From JAPLKX01 sp035530195 (GTDB taxonomy: Bacteria > Hydrogenedentota > Hydrogenedentia > Hydrogenedentales > SLHB01): 59,799 nt of DNA. How positions within the stretch are numbered: the stretch's first letter is position 1; the number at the start of each line of letters is the position of its first letter. The position numbers were made by a program, and so were the translations under genes. The DNA lies in assembly GCA_035530195.1 (NCBI GenBank), contig DATKVG010000055.1, positions 1 to 59,799 on the forward strand, written 5' to 3'. Under the pieces are notes generated by a model. The model saw nothing but the letters and a program-made list of their open reading frames with translations. It had not been told where the DNA came from and searched no databases. Below are positions 8,303-17,205 of this stretch, piece by piece.

Positions 8303-8674
8303 TCACTCCTTTGCCACTTGCCGTGCATACCTGACGATGCTGATCAGGATCATGATGCAAGCGAATACGACCGGTCCCCCCAGGAACAAACCAAGCCAGC
8401 GCTCGTCGATATGGTCCCCAATCCAGTCTAGAGAGAACCATTTGATAATACCGGTAACCAGGAGAAACGCCGACCACGGCAGAAGCCTTCTTGCACCTTC
8501 CTGGTTAATGCGGTACCACGCCTCGTCGGATTCGAACGCCTTTGGGACGCGGAATCCGTAAAAGGCATTCCTGGGGACTAGGCGGAAGAGGGCCGGCAGT
8601 GCAACAACAAGCACGAGTAGGCCGAGGCCCAGATCCGGCGACACAAAGAAGATCCGTTGACCAAGGGGCTCCAT
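8303..8674 (-). CDS. SdpI-like small membrane protein (b)
   Basis: 123 residues, a paralogue of the protein at 7839-8189 in tandem with it. It has AGGAGG correctly placed before the ATG at 8674. The conserved block reads NAFYGFRVPKAFESDEAWYR, preceded by a hydrophobic helix (GLGLLVLVVALPALF) and followed by two more (LPWSAFLLVTGIIKW and FLGGPVVFACIMILISIV). Family assignment is by motif only. Confidence 0.75.
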   Translation of the reverse strand: MEPLGQRIFFVSPDLGLGLLVLVVALPALFRLVPRNAFYGFRVPKAFESDEAWYRINQEGARRLLPWSAFLLVTGIIKWFSLDWIGDHIDERWLGLFLGGPVVFACIMILISIVRYARQVAKE

Positions 8675-8698
8675 ACGGGATTTCCTCCTGCGCGTATT

Positions 8699-8803
8699 CT
8701 ATACGCGCTGCTGTAACGCCTTGAAAACCATGATGATAACAATCCGCCCTTCGAGGTTCTCCATCGCCGGTTCGCCAATAAGCATACCGGGCACGACATA
8801 CAT
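8699..8803 (-). pseudogene. Remnant of a third SdpI-like gene
   Basis: A 34-codon frame with an in-frame stop directly upstream. It contains MENLEGRI, like the MEDLEERI start of copy (a), followed immediately by VIIMVFKALQQ, like the ITTFIYEALQ end of copy (a), and is preceded by MYVVPGMLI, like IYVLPDIL. It looks like a family member that lost its middle. Too short for certainty. Confidence 0.4.
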
Positions 8804-8905
8804 GATCGGCTCTCAGGGGTTTTCCCTTAGGCTTTTCCCGGGTCCGAACTCATCTGGACCGGCCTCACTGATTCTCTACCCCGTGGATCCGAAATTATTC
8901 TGGAC

Positions 8906-10717
8906 CTACCGCACTCCTTTCATTTCGAGCTTTCTTATTTCATCGGCCCAGGCCTGGCGATCCTGGTCGGTGGCATTGGGATTGGGCAGCAGGCTTCTTC
9001 GTGTGCAGTTGGTAAGGGCCTGGAGTGTCTGGTACCTGCGGGTCTCGGCGATGTCGGGCGGGATGAGATCTTTGACGACTTTGCGGACCTCCTCCATGGC
9101 GAGCCTGCCGCCGCCCCTTTTTGCGCGGGCCTTGAGTTCGGAACGGAGGGCGGCGAAACTCGAGGCGGAGTAGCCTTTGGTGAGTGCATCGAACTCAATC
9201 CAGTCCGCGTCACTAAGCGAGCCGGCTTTCGCGGGCGCCATGGTCCATTCCATGAAGGCGCGGCGATCGTCGCCTGTCGGGTCGAGCACGGGTATGATGA
9301 GGTCGCCGGTTCTGCCTGGGCGGCGGATGTCAGGCGATAGGAGGTGGATGCGGGCCGTCATGAGCAGCCAGATGACTTTGCCGCGCAGGCGTGTGTCGGA
9401 CATCATGGCCTGAATTTTGCCGGTAAGCCGTCGCTCGGTTTCGTGAGCATTGGGCCCGACGCCGCCGAACTGGGTGTCGGCCTCGTCGACGAAGATAACG
9501 ACTTTCGCGAGCACCTCGAGCACGCGGCGGAGCCGCTCGAAGATGACATCGGTCTGGCCGAACCACTGGCTTCGGATGTTTTTCAGGACGAGCACGACGA
9601 CGTCGAGTTCTGCGGCCATGGCCTCGAAGATGAACGTTTTTCCCGAGCCGATAGGCCCGCAGACGGCGGCGCCGGGCAGGGCGTCGTCTCCCCCACTCTG
9701 AAACCTTGGGATCAGGTCTTCTTTAATGAACTGTTTGAGGCGGGCGTAGCCGATGACGTCTTTGAGGGAGTGGGTTGGTTTCTTGAACTCGACGATGTCT
9801 TCGCCCAACTGGCTCTGGATGTACTCCTCGACTTTTGCGATGACGTCTTGCTGCTCGAGTTTTCTGTTCTCGTGCGTGGCGCCTTTGAGCAGTTGGAGGA
9901 TTGCGTGAATCGAGAGGCCGGCGGTGATCACGGCGAGGTCTTCCTGGGTCGCCCACAGTTTCATTGGGCTTCCTTCATGCCGCCGGTTGAACCAGGAGAT
10001 GAAATGGGTGCGGGCGGGCTGGTTGGGAAACGGCGCCTGAACCTCGAGCACCTGCGGCAGGCGCGATACCCGCTGGTTGAGCAGGCTCCGCGATTCCGTC
10101 AGCAGCACCACGGAATCGTCGCCGTCCATAAAGCCGGGGTCGGAAAACCAGTCGTGGCAGATGCTGACGCGGTGCCGGTCGACGTCGGACAGCGATAGGA
10201 TCGGACCTTCGGGTACGATCATGTCGGCGCCCTCGATGAGAATGACGAGGTTTTCGGTGAGGACGGGCTGGCCGTTAATGACGGTGCGCGAGCACAGGCA
10301 CATCTGCCGCAGCAGTTCGAGGGCCAGCGTCGGGTTGCCGACGGCCGCCTGGAGGTTGGCGTCAAACGCATCGGCGGCGGCGGTTTCGTGTGCGGCGGCC
10401 TTGGTTCCGTCGAGCATTCGTTTGATGGCGATTTCGTCGGGCGTGAGGCCGACACGCCATTTGGTCCATGCCTCTCGCACCTTGGCCATGTCGGCGGCCC
10501 GCGCGCAACGGAGCGGCCCGTTAATTTCGTACACGATTAGGATGACGCCGGGCAGATTCCATTTTGCGACCAGGAAGTCGATCAGCGAGAGGTATTTGTC
10601 CTCGGGCTCGAGGTAATAGAGGTCGTAGATGTTGCCGGTGACGACGACGGTCCGGGCCTGGCGCGAATTGAGCATCCGGCCCATGCGGGCAAGAAATTCA
10701 TACGGCGGTGATTTCAT
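8906..10717 (-). CDS. AAA+ ATPase of the binding-protein/PspA locus
   Basis: 603 residues from the ATG at 10717, which overlaps the stop of the ABC ATPase (ATGA); a longer frame exists but its first 67 residues overlap that gene. The C-terminal half is an active AAA module: Walker A GPIGSGKT (about 354-361), pore-like QWFGQTD (about 384), Walker B VVIFVDEAD (about 406-414), sensor-1 TAR, and RRPGR (about 465) where arginine fingers of Cdc48/FtsH-type AAA proteins sit. The N-terminal ~330 residues look like a degenerate ATPase-like domain (LVILIEGADM, SVVLLTESRSLLNQRVSRLP) lacking a Walker A. It is the last gene of the locus. A cytoplasmic remodelling ATPase acting on PspA or the transporter is plausible by context only. 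Confidence 0.85.
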   Translation of the reverse strand: MKSPPYEFLARMGRMLNSRQARTVVVTGNIYDLYYLEPEDKYLSLIDFLVAKWNLPGVILIVYEINGPLRCARAADMAKVREAWTKWRVGLTPDEIAIKRMLDGTKAAAHETAAADAFDANLQAAVGNPTLALELLRQMCLCSRTVINGQPVLTENLVILIEGADMIVPEGPILSLSDVDRHRVSICHDWFSDPGFMDGDDSVVLLTESRSLLNQRVSRLPQVLEVQAPFPNQPARTHFISWFNRRHEGSPMKLWATQEDLAVITAGLSIHAILQLLKGATHENRKLEQQDVIAKVEEYIQSQLGEDIVEFKKPTHSLKDVIGYARLKQFIKEDLIPRFQSGGDDALPGAAVCGPIGSGKTFIFEAMAAELDVVVLVLKNIRSQWFGQTDVIFERLRRVLEVLAKVVIFVDEADTQFGGVGPNAHETERRLTGKIQAMMSDTRLRGKVIWLLMTARIHLLSPDIRRPGRTGDLIIPVLDPTGDDRRAFMEWTMAPAKAGSLSDADWIEFDALTKGYSASSFAALRSELKARAKRGGGRLAMEEVRKVVKDLIPPDIAETRRYQTLQALTNCTRRSLLPNPNATDQDRQAWADEIRKLEMKGVR

Positions 10718-11688
10718 CGAAGCACTCCACGCCGGTTCTCCGGGTTGTCCAACTCTTCCCAGAACGTCTGTGCACGCCGCCGATCGACCGGCCCGGGCGG
10801 ATCGAACACGGTGCGCCGAATCTCGCGGCGCTGTTCCGCATAGACTTCGTACTTCCGCTCCCCACCCGGTTCTTCCACGGGCGCGGGGCGATCGTACACG
10901 ATAGTCGCGCCGGGGCATTCGTCAAAGCCTTCCGACTTCCAGTCCCACCATTGCGAAAGGCCGGCGACCCTGTCGCCCACGTAGATGGCCTCGTTCAACT
11001 CGTGCGTAACGATCAGAATGGTGTAGGGCGGCTTCCGCTTTTCCCGGCGGGCGTCGAGGTTCTCCTGGTACAGGCTCAGCAGCATGCACTGGAGGTCTTC
11101 GCGGGTGGCCTCGTCGAGCGCGCCAAACGGCTCATCGAGCAGGATGATCTCGGGCTTCATGATGAGCGCCTGGGCCACCGCCACGCGCTGGCGCATCCCG
11201 CCGGACATGTTGCCCGGGTACAGGCGCATGGCGTGGCCCAAGTCGACGCGTTTGAGGAACTCGGCGGCCAGTTCCATGTGGTGAGCGCGCATTTTGCGCC
11301 ACTTCGGGTACATCAGCAGGCGGTAGGGAATGCTGCTCTCGTCGACCATGAGGCCGAATGCCACGTTCTCCTGCGCGGTGAGGAAGGGGAAAAGCGAGTA
11401 CTGCTGGTAAACGATGCCCCGGTCCCGGCCCGGCCCACGCACGAGCGCACCGGCGCCCGGCCCGCCCGAGCAGACGCGGATTTCGCCGCTGCATGGCGGG
11501 TGCGTGCCCACGATGGCCCGCAGCAGCGTCGACTTGCCGCAACCGCTCGGCCCCACCAGCCCCACGATCTCCCCCCGAACAATGTCCAAGCTCACGTCAA
11601 ACAACACGCGGTGACGGCCGAACCAGTGATTAACGCCTTTTATGCTCAGGACAACCCGGTCTTTAATGTCTAAGACTTCACTTGCCAT
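10714..11688 (-). CDS. ABC transporter ATPase, NitT/TauT type
   Basis: 324 residues from the ATG at 11688, where family similarity begins (VVLSIKGVNHWFG); a 50-residue upstream extension overlaps the permease gene and is rejected. Walker A GPSGCGKST, Q-loop YQQYSLFPFLTAQENVAFG, signature MSGGMRQRV, Walker B IILLDEPFGALD and the H-loop VTHELNEAIYVGDRV are all present, so it should be catalytically active. It is longer than SsuB/TauB-type ATPases (about 250-270) because of a C-terminal extension rich in Arg/Glu/Pro after residue ~250 and an insert near MVDESSIPYRLLMYPKWRKM. It overlaps the permease by 11 bases and the AAA gene by 4. Confidence 0.9.
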   Translation of the reverse strand: MASEVLDIKDRVVLSIKGVNHWFGRHRVLFDVSLDIVRGEIVGLVGPSGCGKSTLLRAIVGTHPPCSGEIRVCSGGPGAGALVRGPGRDRGIVYQQYSLFPFLTAQENVAFGLMVDESSIPYRLLMYPKWRKMRAHHMELAAEFLKRVDLGHAMRLYPGNMSGGMRQRVAVAQALIMKPEIILLDEPFGALDEATREDLQCMLLSLYQENLDARREKRKPPYTILIVTHELNEAIYVGDRVAGLSQWWDWKSEGFDECPGATIVYDRPAPVEEPGGERKYEVYAEQRREIRRTVFDPPGPVDRRRAQTFWEELDNPENRRGVLR

Positions 11689-12481
11689 AGGCACACCAGG
11701 GGCAGATTTTCCGCTGCAGTTTTTGCAGTGCGAAATCCATGCCGAAACCGAACACGGCCAGGATGACAAGGTACGGGTAGACGACGTCCATGTTGAGCAG
11801 TTTGGACTGCAGCCGGATCCGGTAGCCGAACCCGACATCGCCGACCACCATCTCGGCCGCGATCAGGTACACCATCGCGGGGCCGAGTTGGAGGCGGACG
11901 GAGTCGATGAGTTTTGGGAGGACTTGGCGGAACACGACGTTCCAGACCACCTCGAGATGCGAGGCGCCGAGCGTGTAGGCTTTGTAAAGGAATTCGTCGG
12001 GTACGTCTTTGACTGCCAAATACACGGACTGTGCGAGCGAAGGGAGCACGCCGAATGCGATCATGGCGACGTACATGTTGGTGTCGGTGCCGACCAGGAC
12101 GAAAAACACGGCGAGCATGGCGGTGGGCGGCAGCTTGGCGAGCAGCGCGAGCGGCGGGTGAAACACGGCTTCGACCGGCGCCAGGCAGCCCATCATCATG
12201 CCGAGCAACATTGCGCCGCCGATCCCGCACAGCAGCCCCAGGAAAAGGCGCTTGCCCGTGGCCTTGGCATCGACGACCAGCCAGCGTTCCTCGCTGCGGG
12301 CGTTGACCTCGACGATCTTCACCAAGCCGTCTTTGAGCTGCGACCAGGTGGGGATGGTTCTGTCGTCGGGATTGACCTGGTGCTGGTGATACGAGAGCGC
12401 CGCGTAAGCGCCCGCCAGCGCCACGACGGAAATTACCCCCAGTGCCATCACCCACTTGTTACCGATCGCCTGCCGAATCAT
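11678..12481 (-). CDS. ABC transporter permease, NitT/TauT type
   Basis: 267 residues from the ATG at 12481. An N-terminal membrane segment (WVMALGVISVVALAGAYAAL) is followed by a ~50-residue soluble stretch and then a BPD_transp_1 domain with about five further segments. The EAA-loop equivalent is visible: AYTLGASHLEVVWNVVFRQV followed by LPKLIDSVRLQLGPA. It should couple to the ATPase encoded downstream with an 11-base overlap. A GGGGAC palindrome fills the spacer upstream of it. Confidence 0.88.
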   Translation of the reverse strand: MIRQAIGNKWVMALGVISVVALAGAYAALSYHQHQVNPDDRTIPTWSQLKDGLVKIVEVNARSEERWLVVDAKATGKRLFLGLLCGIGGAMLLGMMMGCLAPVEAVFHPPLALLAKLPPTAMLAVFFVLVGTDTNMYVAMIAFGVLPSLAQSVYLAVKDVPDEFLYKAYTLGASHLEVVWNVVFRQVLPKLIDSVRLQLGPAMVYLIAAEMVVGDVGFGYRIRLQSKLLNMDVVYPYLVILAVFGFGMDFALQKLQRKICPWCAYGK

Positions 12482-12544
12482 ACGACTCCTATGCTTACTA
12501 CGAATTTCTGCGCGTCTGGGACATCCCCCGGAAGCAGTGGGGGC

Positions 12545-12612
12545 GCGAAAAGCGGGGACAGGCACGCTTTCTTCAAACTGCCGAAGAAAGCGAGCCAGTC
12601 CCCGTTTTTCGC
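12545..12612. repeat. GGGGAC palindrome (REP-like), loop CAAACTGCCG
   Basis: Two ~29-base arms, nearly perfect inverted copies, start GCGAAAAGCGGGGACAGGC and enclose the ten-base loop CAAACTGCCG. The element at 38233-38298 has the same outer arms and the same loop in the opposite orientation. It lies between the binding protein and the permease of the nine-gene locus and can form a strong hairpin in the transcript. Confidence 0.85.
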
Positions 12613-12667
12613 TTTTCTTGGTGTTTCTTGTTTTCTATAAGTAGCTTCCATTGTGATTCCACGGGCT

Positions 12668-13750
12668 TTATTTGGCCGCGCCGGCCAGTTCCTGCATGAA
12701 AGAGGGATCAAACCGGAGAGACGCTTTGGCCGTTGTTTCCGCCCCATAGGCGACGGCAGGCGGCTTTTCGACCATTTGGTGGTCGACGCAGAACTTGACG
12801 ACCTTTTTCATGGTGTCCTTGAGTGCGTCGCCCGTGTACACGCCGATGCCCTCGTTCGGGGTACCATAGAATTTGGTTTGCTGCACGACTTTGCGCATCG
12901 AGGCGAGGTCCAGGTTCGAGAATTTCTCGCCGAGCGCGATCAGGGTGTCGTCGCGCGTGGCGGGATTGTTGAGGCGCTTGTTGAGCTGGTAATAGGCGTC
13001 GATGACGGCGAGTGCGAATTGTTTGCCGCCGGGTTTTTCGAGGCTGCTCTTGCCGACGACGACCATGTCGATGATCTCGCCGGGTATGGTGGTCGAGTCG
13101 AACAGGACGCGGCAGTCTTTGCGCTTGTTGAGGGTATCGAGCACAAACGGGTTCCACACGATGATAGCGTCAAACCCTTCCTGACGCTGCTGCATGGCGA
13201 GCGCGGCCGCGCCCGGATCCATGTTTGCGAACTGGAATTGCTTCGGATCCTTGCCGAGGATCTCGAGGTTGCGCGTAAAACAGTACTCCGACACGCTCAA
13301 CGCCAGCCCGCGCACCTTCACGTTCTTCAACTGATCGACGTCCGCCACCGCCTTGCTCACAATAAGCGCGTCGGCCCCGAAACTGGTCGAGGTGGGCAGG
13401 ATGGCCACACTGGCGCGGGACAGCGACGGGCTGAGGATGTCCATGTTGGTGATGCAGACGGCGTCGGTCTGGCCGGCGCCGTACATCGACAGGCAGGGGT
13501 CGTACTCGGCCTCTTTGAGGACGATATCGACCTTGTACTTCTCTTCGATGGACCCAAGCTGGCCTTCCTTGCCGTTGATCAGCTTGACTTCATGGGCGAC
13601 GCCGAACGCGCTCCACGACGGGTATTCGCTCCACGCCAGCGAGAACGACGGCACGTCGGCCGCCTGGACCGCCGGCGGGCAAAGCGAGACGCACAACAAA
13701 CATGTCGCGATCACAACGACGCGGATTTTCAAAACGGAAGTTCCAGACAT
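12668..13750 (-). CDS. Substrate-binding protein, NitT/TauT (NMT1/SsuA-like), free periplasmic form
   Basis: 360 residues with a classical signal peptide (VVVIATCLLCVSLCPPAVQA then ADVP). The mature chain follows the NMT1-like pattern: SFSLAWSEYPSWSAFGVA, an EYDPCLSMYGAGQTDAVCIT block, FGADALIVSKAVADVDQLKN, and VRGLALSVSEYCFTRNLE. It is the soluble partner of the permease and ATPase encoded after it and is one of three related binding proteins in the locus, the other two being membrane-anchored OmpA fusions. The ligand cannot be predicted; acidic-residue and aromatic content do not suggest a specific oxyanion. Confidence 0.88.
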   Translation of the reverse strand: MSGTSVLKIRVVVIATCLLCVSLCPPAVQAADVPSFSLAWSEYPSWSAFGVAHEVKLINGKEGQLGSIEEKYKVDIVLKEAEYDPCLSMYGAGQTDAVCITNMDILSPSLSRASVAILPTSTSFGADALIVSKAVADVDQLKNVKVRGLALSVSEYCFTRNLEILGKDPKQFQFANMDPGAAALAMQQRQEGFDAIIVWNPFVLDTLNKRKDCRVLFDSTTIPGEIIDMVVVGKSSLEKPGGKQFALAVIDAYYQLNKRLNNPATRDDTLIALGEKFSNLDLASMRKVVQQTKFYGTPNEGIGVYTGDALKDTMKKVVKFCVDHQMVEKPPAVAYGAETTAKASLRFDPSFMQELAGAAK

Positions 13751-13806
13751 TGTTTTCTCCTTTCGTCTGATGCGGCTGGCCGTCGCATCGCCCGCCTTGC
13801 GGGCGC

Positions 13807-14634
13807 TTATTCCGGCAGTGCCGTGGGTTTTTCCTGCACCTGGGTCGAGGCTGCGGGTTTTTCGACAGTTGCAGCGAGGCCGATCAGCGCGTCAAACTCT
13901 GAGTCGGACTGCGAGCGCCGCGCGAACTCCATGAACTCCGCTTCCTGGACTTTGGTGTCGGTTCCGGCGAGTTCGCGGGAGATCCGCGCTTCCGCCTTGA
14001 CCTCCTGTCGCAACTGCCGCATGCGCTGCAGTTCTTCGGCGGTGCCGTCCTGTGCGATGCCGGAGAGGGTGTCGGCCAGTTCTTTTTCTTCGCGCGACGT
14101 AATGACGTCTGCGACGGCGTCGGCCTGTTCGGCCCTCAACTGGTCGAGTTCGCGCAGCAACGACTGAAGTTGGACCTTGTGATCGCCAATGCGCTTGCCG
14201 TAGTCGCCAATATCCGCTTCGAGTTCTTCGATCCGGCTCTGTTTTTCCGCCAGCGTCGATGTGAAATCCTTGTAAGCCGCCTGGCACCGGAGATAATCTT
14301 CGTCGTGCTGGATCTGCTCAGTGGTTTTGCCGGCCCGCTGCAGTTCCACGACTTTCTGCTTAGCCTTGGCGAGCGCGCCCGCCTTGAGGTTTTCAAGCTG
14401 CCCGACCTCGCCGGTGAGCGTCTTGACCTTCTGCATTTTGTTTTCCTGCTGGGCAATGAGCCCGGCGACGGCCTGTTTGTACTGGTGAATGCGGGACGTC
14501 TTCTCGCGGAGGATCTCGTCGTATTTGGCCCGCATGACGTGCGGGTTCAAGTCGAGCGTCCTGCGGGCGGCGTCAATCTGCCCCGTGAGCAGGTAGCCCA
14601 CGGCCTTGATCCATCTTCCCAACGCCCTGAACAT
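13807..14634 (-). CDS. pspA: PspA/IM30 family membrane-remodelling protein
   Basis: 275 residues, longer than E. coli PspA (about 222) because of a C-terminal extension ending in a Pro/Lys/Glu tail. The N-terminus MFRALGRWIKAVGYLLTG is an amphipathic helix like PspA helix 0, and the rest is almost continuously coiled-coil (KQAVAGLIAQQENKMQKVKT, LAEKQSRIEELEADIGDYGK). AGGAGG precedes the ATG. PspA/Vipp1 proteins are ESCRT-III-like polymers that bind stressed inner membranes. Here the gene sits between a membrane coiled-coil protein and the free binding protein, and the regulators usually found with PspA (PspF, PspB, PspC) are absent. Confidence 0.85.
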   Translation of the reverse strand: MFRALGRWIKAVGYLLTGQIDAARRTLDLNPHVMRAKYDEILREKTSRIHQYKQAVAGLIAQQENKMQKVKTLTGEVGQLENLKAGALAKAKQKVVELQRAGKTTEQIQHDEDYLRCQAAYKDFTSTLAEKQSRIEELEADIGDYGKRIGDHKVQLQSLLRELDQLRAEQADAVADVITSREEKELADTLSGIAQDGTAEELQRMRQLRQEVKAEARISRELAGTDTKVQEAEFMEFARRSQSDSEFDALIGLAATVEKPAASTQVQEKPTALPE

Positions 14635-14667
14635 AATGCGCGCCTCCTTTTCGCGTTGCCGGCCGAG

Positions 14668-15423
14668 CTACTCGCGCCCGCCCGATTCCAACTGGCTCTC
14701 AAAGGCTTTTACCCGCCGCTCGACCTGCCTGGCGACGGCCAGCCGCTGATCCAATTCCTTGCCCACTTTCGACAACTCCGATACGGCCCCTTCCCCGGAA
14801 CCCAGGTTCTGAATCGCCACGAGCACCTGCCCCAACTGGCTGAGGCTCTTGCCGACTTCTTCGATAATAACATCCCGTTGTTTCAAAATGGGCGTGCGCG
14901 CCGCGGGCGTCTTGAGCCGCGCCGCCGTATGATACAGCTTAAGCGCCCGCTCGAGCGATTGCACGCACTGGCCGAACAGCGTCTTGACGCCCAACGCGAT
15001 ATCGACGGTGGATACGGCGGTCAGCCCGGCGCCGTTGGCGCCGGCAAGTTCGTCGAACGCCCGAATCAGGTTTCGCAGATCGCGGAGGGCGGCTTCCGTC
15101 CGCGGGTCTTTATCCTCGCAGAGGCTGGCGTCGAGCTCATCAAGGGCGCGCTCGGAGGCGGCCCGTTCTTCCTGGACCGTTTCCTCGAGCGCCTCCCGCG
15201 CGAGCGTCTCACCTCCCAGAAAAATCTTTGTCAGGAACGCGCCGGCCGCACCCACCACACCCGCCAGCCCGGCCAATAGGCCCGCGTCGGGCCGCAGCCC
15301 CATCGCCCACGTCGCCACCATCGCCGTCACCCCCGCCACAAACGGCACCACCGTCGCCGGGCCTGAGAGCGCGCGCAACAGGATCTTTTTCCTGATCTTG
15401 TTGGAATCCGGAACGGTGCTCAT
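14668..15423 (-). CDS. Membrane-anchored coiled-coil protein of unknown function
   Basis: 251 residues from the ATG at 15423; a GTG 45 bases upstream is possible. Two adjacent hydrophobic segments (ATVVPFVAGVTAMVATWAMG and GLLAGLAGVVGAAGAFLTKI) form a hairpin near the N-terminus and the remaining ~170 residues are helical and charged (AREALEETVQEERAASERAL, KVGKELDQRLAVARQVERRV). The layout resembles XpaC-type proteins that accompany TelA in other envelope-stress operons, but no diagnostic motif was found, so this is a guess. It ends 33 bases before pspA and could be its membrane partner, the role PspB/PspC or LiaF play elsewhere. Confidence 0.7.
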   Translation of the reverse strand: MSTVPDSNKIRKKILLRALSGPATVVPFVAGVTAMVATWAMGLRPDAGLLAGLAGVVGAAGAFLTKIFLGGETLAREALEETVQEERAASERALDELDASLCEDKDPRTEAALRDLRNLIRAFDELAGANGAGLTAVSTVDIALGVKTLFGQCVQSLERALKLYHTAARLKTPAARTPILKQRDVIIEEVGKSLSQLGQVLVAIQNLGSGEGAVSELSKVGKELDQRLAVARQVERRVKAFESQLESGGRE

Positions 15424-15586
15424 GCCAGTAGGGTAAACCAAACGCCTATCGATCTGGAAATCAGGCACTCAGACTCTGTATACGCTGCCAACGGCTACTC
15501 TTCTTATTTGTGCTCTCCGAGCGCGCCCATGGCCGCAGCGTCCTCGCCGCGTCCATGCGACCTCTCGTGGCGCCGCATGACGAATT

Positions 15587-15608
15587 GAAGCGGCGAGGGC
15601 GCCGCTTC
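15587..15608 (-). terminator. Intra-locus hairpin after the 525-residue OmpA fusion gene
   Basis: A perfect nine-base stem GAAGCGGCG / CGCCGCTTC with loop AGGG begins 19 bases after the stop at 15628 in the ~200-base spacer before the coiled-coil gene. There is no clear U-tract, so it may stabilise mRNA ends or partially terminate rather than act as a strong terminator. Confidence 0.35.
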
Positions 15609-15627
15609 CACTAAACTGCCGGCTGAC

Positions 15628-17205
15628 TTAGTAGGGGGCTTGGCCCACAACGAACGACACGGATTGGGCGGCCGCGGTCTGGGCCGACGGTTCTGCGGCG
15701 ACCGACCGGATCCTGTTTGGATGTAGGCCGAGCCGAACCAGGGCCTGCGCCACGGCTTCCGACCTCGTCCGGGCCAGTTGCCGGTTGGCGTCGATGTCGC
15801 CTTCGGCGCGGACGTTGCCCGTGACGACCACGTAGAACTGCGGGAATGCCTGAAGCCGTTTTACCAGCCCTTCGAGTTCGCGCTGGCTCTGGATGGTGAG
15901 GTCGGCGGTGCCGCGCCCGAACAGGATCGGCGCCATCCGCAACTCGCCGACCGGCGCCAGCGCGTTCCACTGCGCCTCCGTCAACACAGGCAGGTCGGCC
16001 TGCGGGATGAGCCGGCCGAGGGTCCGCGTTTCGGCTTCCATGCCTTTGATGATGCTGATCTTGGCGCCGGGATGGAAGTTCTGGGATTTCAAATCACGGA
16101 GGAACCGGTCGTAGTAGACCGTGTTAACCTTTCCGGCAAGGGGGTCTCTTTCGATCGCGCCGGTCTTTACGAGTACGTCGGTAATGTTGCTGACGATGTC
16201 CTCGATGTGGAGGAGTCCGCCCGCGTCCGCCTGCGCGACCAAACCGAAATGGGCGTAGTTCTCGAGCGTGTTCTTCCATTCGACGCCTGCGGCGATCTTG
16301 GAGCAGTCGGCCTGCTTGAGGGCGCTTTCGCCGTAGGCCTGGGCGTCTTCCGCCAGCAGACTAAGCAAGTGCTGCGGGTTGGCCGTATACGAGTACGCCG
16401 CCCGCAGATACGCTTCAATGACCTGCGCGACGACGTCCGGCTGCTCGCTCAGAAAACCACGTTCCACCACCAACACATCGACAATATAGCCCTTGAGCTT
16501 GCTGCTGTCGATTAGGATGTGCGCGCCGGGCTCTTCGAGCGCCTTCGACACGTACGGCTCCCAAAGGACATAGGCCCGTTTCTCGTCTTTTCGCGCCGCG
16601 CGGAACTGCTTGTAGACGGCGCCAGCGCCGTCGGCTTCGATGCTCCATTTTTGCGGGAGGCTCGGGAGGCTGAACTGGGCGACGACGGTGCGCGCCAGGA
16701 ATTCGCTGGGCGAGTTGGGCGTGAGCACGAAGCGGGCATCGGCGCTGTCGAGCACCCGGATGCTATCGACGCCTTCCTTGTACGCCACAACGGCATCAGC
16801 GCCCTGAGTCTCATCGAGCACCAGCACAATCGACGCCGGGAACTGCCCGAGCCGGGCGCCCGTCAGGACGAACGAATCAACGGTAAATACGGCCATCTGG
16901 ACCTTGCCTGCCTTCAGCGCGGCCATCCTGGCGGTGTAGTCGGCCTTGTCGTCCTGGAAATCGAGCTTGATTCGCTTGGCCTTGAGCTGGTCCTGAACGG
17001 CGGGTGATCGGAGGATGCAGTAGCCGGAGAACGAGTCGAGCGCGACGTTGACGACGCGGTCATACCGGGGGTCGGAGACGCCCGGCTGCCGGCTCTGGAA
17101 AAACGGCTGGATCACGTAACGATAAGACGCGCCGAGGCCGGCGATGATCACGCACCATACGATCACCACCGCGATTACGCGGCCCGCCCGACGCTCCGTA
17201 TTCAT
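15628..17205 (-). CDS. Membrane-anchored NitT/TauT-like binding protein fused to a degenerate OmpA-like domain
   Basis: 525 residues. A single N-terminal transmembrane anchor (VIAVVIVWCVIIAGLGASYR) has no cleavage site; then an NMT1-like ligand-binding domain (about 45-335: NVALDSFSGYCILRSPAVQD, VQMAVFTVDSFVLTGARLGQ, VLVVERGFLSEQPDVVAQVI); then a C-terminal OmpA-like domain (about 400-525: ILFGRGTADLTIQSQRELEG and NRQLARTRSEAVAQALVRLG). In canonical OmpA domains a G-H-T-D segment supplies the Asp that grips diaminopimelate; here it reads TGNVRAEGD, so the Asp is missing while the Arg (RTRSEAV) remains. Peptidoglycan binding is therefore doubtful. Related in plan to the 614-residue protein at 18220. 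Confidence 0.85.
   Translation of the reverse strand: MNTERRAGRVIAVVIVWCVIIAGLGASYRYVIQPFFQSRQPGVSDPRYDRVVNVALDSFSGYCILRSPAVQDQLKAKRIKLDFQDDKADYTARMAALKAGKVQMAVFTVDSFVLTGARLGQFPASIVLVLDETQGADAVVAYKEGVDSIRVLDSADARFVLTPNSPSEFLARTVVAQFSLPSLPQKWSIEADGAGAVYKQFRAARKDEKRAYVLWEPYVSKALEEPGAHILIDSSKLKGYIVDVLVVERGFLSEQPDVVAQVIEAYLRAAYSYTANPQHLLSLLAEDAQAYGESALKQADCSKIAAGVEWKNTLENYAHFGLVAQADAGGLLHIEDIVSNITDVLVKTGAIERDPLAGKVNTVYYDRFLRDLKSQNFHPGAKISIIKGMEAETRTLGRLIPQADLPVLTEAQWNALAPVGELRMAPILFGRGTADLTIQSQRELEGLVKRLQAFPQFYVVVTGNVRAEGDIDANRQLARTRSEAVAQALVRLGLHPNRIRSVAAEPSAQTAAAQSVSFVVGQAPY

Noticed and set aside
8906..11688. MoxR/vWA-type chaperone pair
   Set aside because: The AAA protein has Cdc48/FtsH-like motifs, not MoxR-like, and lies at the opposite end of the locus from the vWA gene, so the usual pair is not assumed.
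12653..14167. 504-codon plus-strand frame opposite the free binding protein and PspA
   Set aside because: Shadow of two well-supported minus-strand genes.
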